Shown here: positions 62,551 to 64,000 of the stretch, one piece after another
Layout of the letters: every line of letters begins with the position of its first letter
Position numbering within the stretch: position 1 is the first letter of the stretch
NCBI RefSeq assembly: GCF_000739815.1
Contig: NZ_BBJJ01000021.1
Span: 62,001 to 126,000 of the forward strand
Direction: 5' to 3'
From: Paraburkholderia mimosarum LMG 23256 = NBRC 106338
GTDB lineage: Bacteria > Pseudomonadota > Gammaproteobacteria > Burkholderiales > Burkholderiaceae
Length of the DNA: 64,000 bases
The notes under the pieces: generated by a model
The model's database searches: none
What the model saw: the letters and a program-made list of their open reading frames with translations, nothing else
What the model was told of the DNA's origin: nothing
Position numbers and translations under genes: made by a program

Positions 62551-63471
62551 ATGGTTGATGAAGCGAAATATCCGACGTCCTACGAATCCGTGATGTTCGC
62601 GGACGTAAGCCGCAGCACGGAGATTTACGAGACCGTTGGTGACATGGTTGCCTTCGAGGCGATTGCGCAGTGTATTGCGGTAATGAAATCGTGCGCGGAA
62701 GCCTTGGAGGGGCGAATCGTCAAGACCATTGGCGACGAAGTCATGGCGGTGTTTCCGTCAGCCGGATATGCGATGCAGGCCGCGATCGACATGCAGATGG
62801 CCGTCTCGGAGTTGCCTGTGCTGGTGGGGCAGCCGATGTCGCTGCGTATCGGTTTTCATCACGGTCCCGTGTTGCCTGATGAAAGAGGAGACGTGTTCGG
62901 CGACACCGTGAATCTGGCCGCCCGACTGACGGAGCTTGCTTCGCCGGGGCAGGTCGTCACGAGCAAGGACGCCGTAGAGTGTCTGCCGGCGCGACTGCGT
63001 CAGATGGCGCGCTATCTTTACCCGATACAGGTGCGGGGAAAAAGACAGCCAACGGAGTTGTTCGAGGCGATCTGGCAGCAGGGCGCCGATCTGACAGTTA
63101 TGGGTAACGACCTGACGCGCCTGCCTTGTGCATCGTTGTTGACCCTGCGCTATGGGGAGGCGGGCATGGACATGAGTGAGACGTCCTCGCTGGTGACGAT
63201 CGGCCGTGGCGCCAACATGAGCATCGTCGTGCGCGATTGCCGGGCATCGAGGGTGCACGCGTCGATCGAGTGCCGTGGCGGAAAGTACGTGTTGCGTGAC
63301 TGCAGTTCTAATGGCACGCGCATCACGATCGACGGTGGCCATGAACTGATCCTGCGCCGCGACGAGGTGACGCTCTGGGGGCACGGCTGGATCTCATTCG
63401 GGCCGTCCGACGGCGAGGGAGCGGAGCGCGTGGAGTTTTCCTGCACACGTCTGCCCAGACCGCCGGGTTGA
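62551..63471 (+). CDS. Class III adenylate/guanylate cyclase with C-terminal FHA domain
   Basis: A 306-residue soluble protein. Cyclase domain (about 10-185): metal-binding Asp in VMFADVSRST and in TIGDEVMAVF, transition-state Asn/Arg in FGDTVNLAARL. FHA domain (about 205-300): VTIGRGANMS, ASRVHASIE and CSSNGTRI, the Arg/Ser/His/Asn residues that bind phosphothreonine. No membrane segment. ATG 62551 is used; TTG 62545 is an alternative; the ribosome site is weak. A cyclic nucleotide signal gated by a phosphorylated partner is expected; no Ser/Thr kinase is in the window. Confidence 0.87.
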   Translation: MVDEAKYPTSYESVMFADVSRSTEIYETVGDMVAFEAIAQCIAVMKSCAEALEGRIVKTIGDEVMAVFPSAGYAMQAAIDMQMAVSELPVLVGQPMSLRIGFHHGPVLPDERGDVFGDTVNLAARLTELASPGQVVTSKDAVECLPARLRQMARYLYPIQVRGKRQPTELFEAIWQQGADLTVMGNDLTRLPCASLLTLRYGEAGMDMSETSSLVTIGRGANMSIVVRDCRASRVHASIECRGGKYVLRDCSSNGTRITIDGGHELILRRDEVTLWGHGWISFGPSDGEGAERVEFSCTRLPRPPG

Positions 63472-63819
63472 TCGACGGGCTCTGGTGCAAGAACATCACC
63501 GCTTCAGGCGTCGCAGGTTACAGGGGCACATCCTGTTTTTGGAGGTGAAACACTGATATGGCGCTGATATTGACTCCTATCGTCAACCCGCTTTCACAGT
63601 GATTCAGCCGTAGCGTCCAAAAAGCGCTCTATGAGCAACGAATCCCCTGATGACATCGCTGCTAAATGGAAAGGAGGTGAATTTCCCAAATCGACCTCGT
63701 AATCGCGCACAAAACAATCGAATTCAACCTCTGCTAACGTTTGGTTTGATACGCGCGTGAGTCCGGGCCAGCATTGCCACTTGTCTCGACTCTACGCAGC
63801 CAACCGAGCGGGACATGGC
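63472..63819. other. Intergenic; two tiny frames of doubtful status
   Basis: AT-richer than average. Contains a 13-codon frame with a good GGAGGT site (ATG at about 63560) and a 23-codon frame 63631-63702 (MSNESPDDIAAKWKGG...) without one. I do not call either as a gene. Confidence 0.4.
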
Positions 63820-64000
63820 ATGCGTCTATTTTCCTGTGTCTTCTTTCTGGCCGTCGCAGCGTATCTTTGCGCGATGGCCGCACTGTTTCTGATGCAGGAC
63901 AGCATCCTGCTGCCATCTACGCCTGATGCAGCCGATCTGCGGACGGTCACGCACGCTGGCGACGAAATCGCTGTCTTGAGGACGCACGGCGAATACGCGG
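63820..64000 (+). CDS. Alpha/beta hydrolase-type protein, N-terminal part (runs off the window)
   Basis: Sixty codons are visible from ATG 63820 with no stop. Residues 1-26 form a signal anchor or signal peptide (MRLFSCVFFLAVAAYLCAMAALFLMQ), then DSILLPSTPDAADL and HAGDEIAVLRTHGEYA. This resembles the start of membrane-anchored alpha/beta hydrolases, in which a hydrophobic segment is followed by a Q-x-S/L-ILLP stretch. Too short to be sure. Confidence 0.55.
   Translation, partial: MRLFSCVFFLAVAAYLCAMAALFLMQDSILLPSTPDAADLRTVTHAGDEIAVLRTHGEYA

Noticed and set aside
63631..63702. 23-codon frame MSNESPDD...
   Set aside because: No ribosome site; composition is suggestive but evidence is too thin.
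1..64000. CRISPR array, tRNA/rRNA genes, complete insertion sequences
   Set aside because: No regularly spaced repeats, cloverleaf-like sequence, rRNA core, or transposase frame was seen by eye.

Overview
The window is GC-rich, densely coded DNA of the Burkholderia/Paraburkholderia/Caballeronia type. The evidence is gene content: a PobR/PobA pair, a vanRAB set, an oph-type phthalate cluster with its quinolinate phosphoribosyltransferase, AAHS and ACS transporters, and a DUF2126/circularly permuted ATP-grasp cluster. I saw no tRNA, rRNA, CRISPR array or complete insertion sequence. Decayed fragments (two porin C-termini, a scrambled carboxymuconolactone decarboxylase-like gene, a frameshifted helicase) suggest a catabolic accessory region of a chromosome II or megaplasmid.

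Layout. 1-5.1 kb: end of a feruloyl-CoA synthase, an acyl-CoA dehydrogenase, and vanB-vanA-vanR (ferulate and vanillate to protocatechuate). 5.3-8.8 kb: an ECF sigma factor with its NrsF-type membrane anti-sigma factor, divergent from a cytochrome b561 / sulfite-oxidase-fold enzyme / MXKDX-repeat operon; both directions carry the same promoter, GTAACC-N16-CGAA. 8.8-14.8 kb: L-fuconate dehydratase, a GntR regulator and a sugar ABC importer. 15.3-16.2 kb: a lone alpha/beta hydrolase behind an AT-rich leader. 16.5-26.4 kb: an ATP-grasp/alpha-E/transglutaminase/DUF2126/metallopeptidase cluster of the predicted peptide-ligase type. 26.9-34.4 kb: cupin, CheB-CheR-PAS-GAF protein, two single-domain response regulators, a histidine kinase, a small unknown protein and a hemerythrin.

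34.5-42.9 kb: the phthalate cluster (ophA1, ophD, ophC, MarR regulator, ophE, ophB, ophA2). Four copies of an ATTAGA-n2-TCTAAT operator sit at four of its promoters. 43-48.6 kb: the scrambled CMD-like pseudogene, an OprB porin, and an Nramp-related transporter. Its leader encodes small peptides, one resembling the Mg2+-sensing MgtL peptide; together with its altered metal-site motifs this points to Mg2+ rather than Mn2+/Fe2+ transport.

49.4-61.6 kb: a cyclohexanecarboxylate to 4-hydroxybenzoate to protocatechuate route. It has a single-chain self-sufficient P450 (ferredoxin, flavin reductase, FCD, P450), an SDR, a flavin desaturase, a NIPSNAP protein, an AAHS transporter, three PobR-like AraC regulators, and PobA. 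TGTCC-N16-TGTCC direct repeats (21-bp period) lie at three control regions of this route. 61.9-64 kb: a helicase remnant, an adenylate cyclase-FHA protein, and the start of a second hydrolase.

Taken together, three separate upstream funnels (ferulate/vanillate, phthalate, cyclohexanecarboxylate/4-hydroxybenzoate) all end at protocatechuate. No ring-cleavage genes are present in the window.
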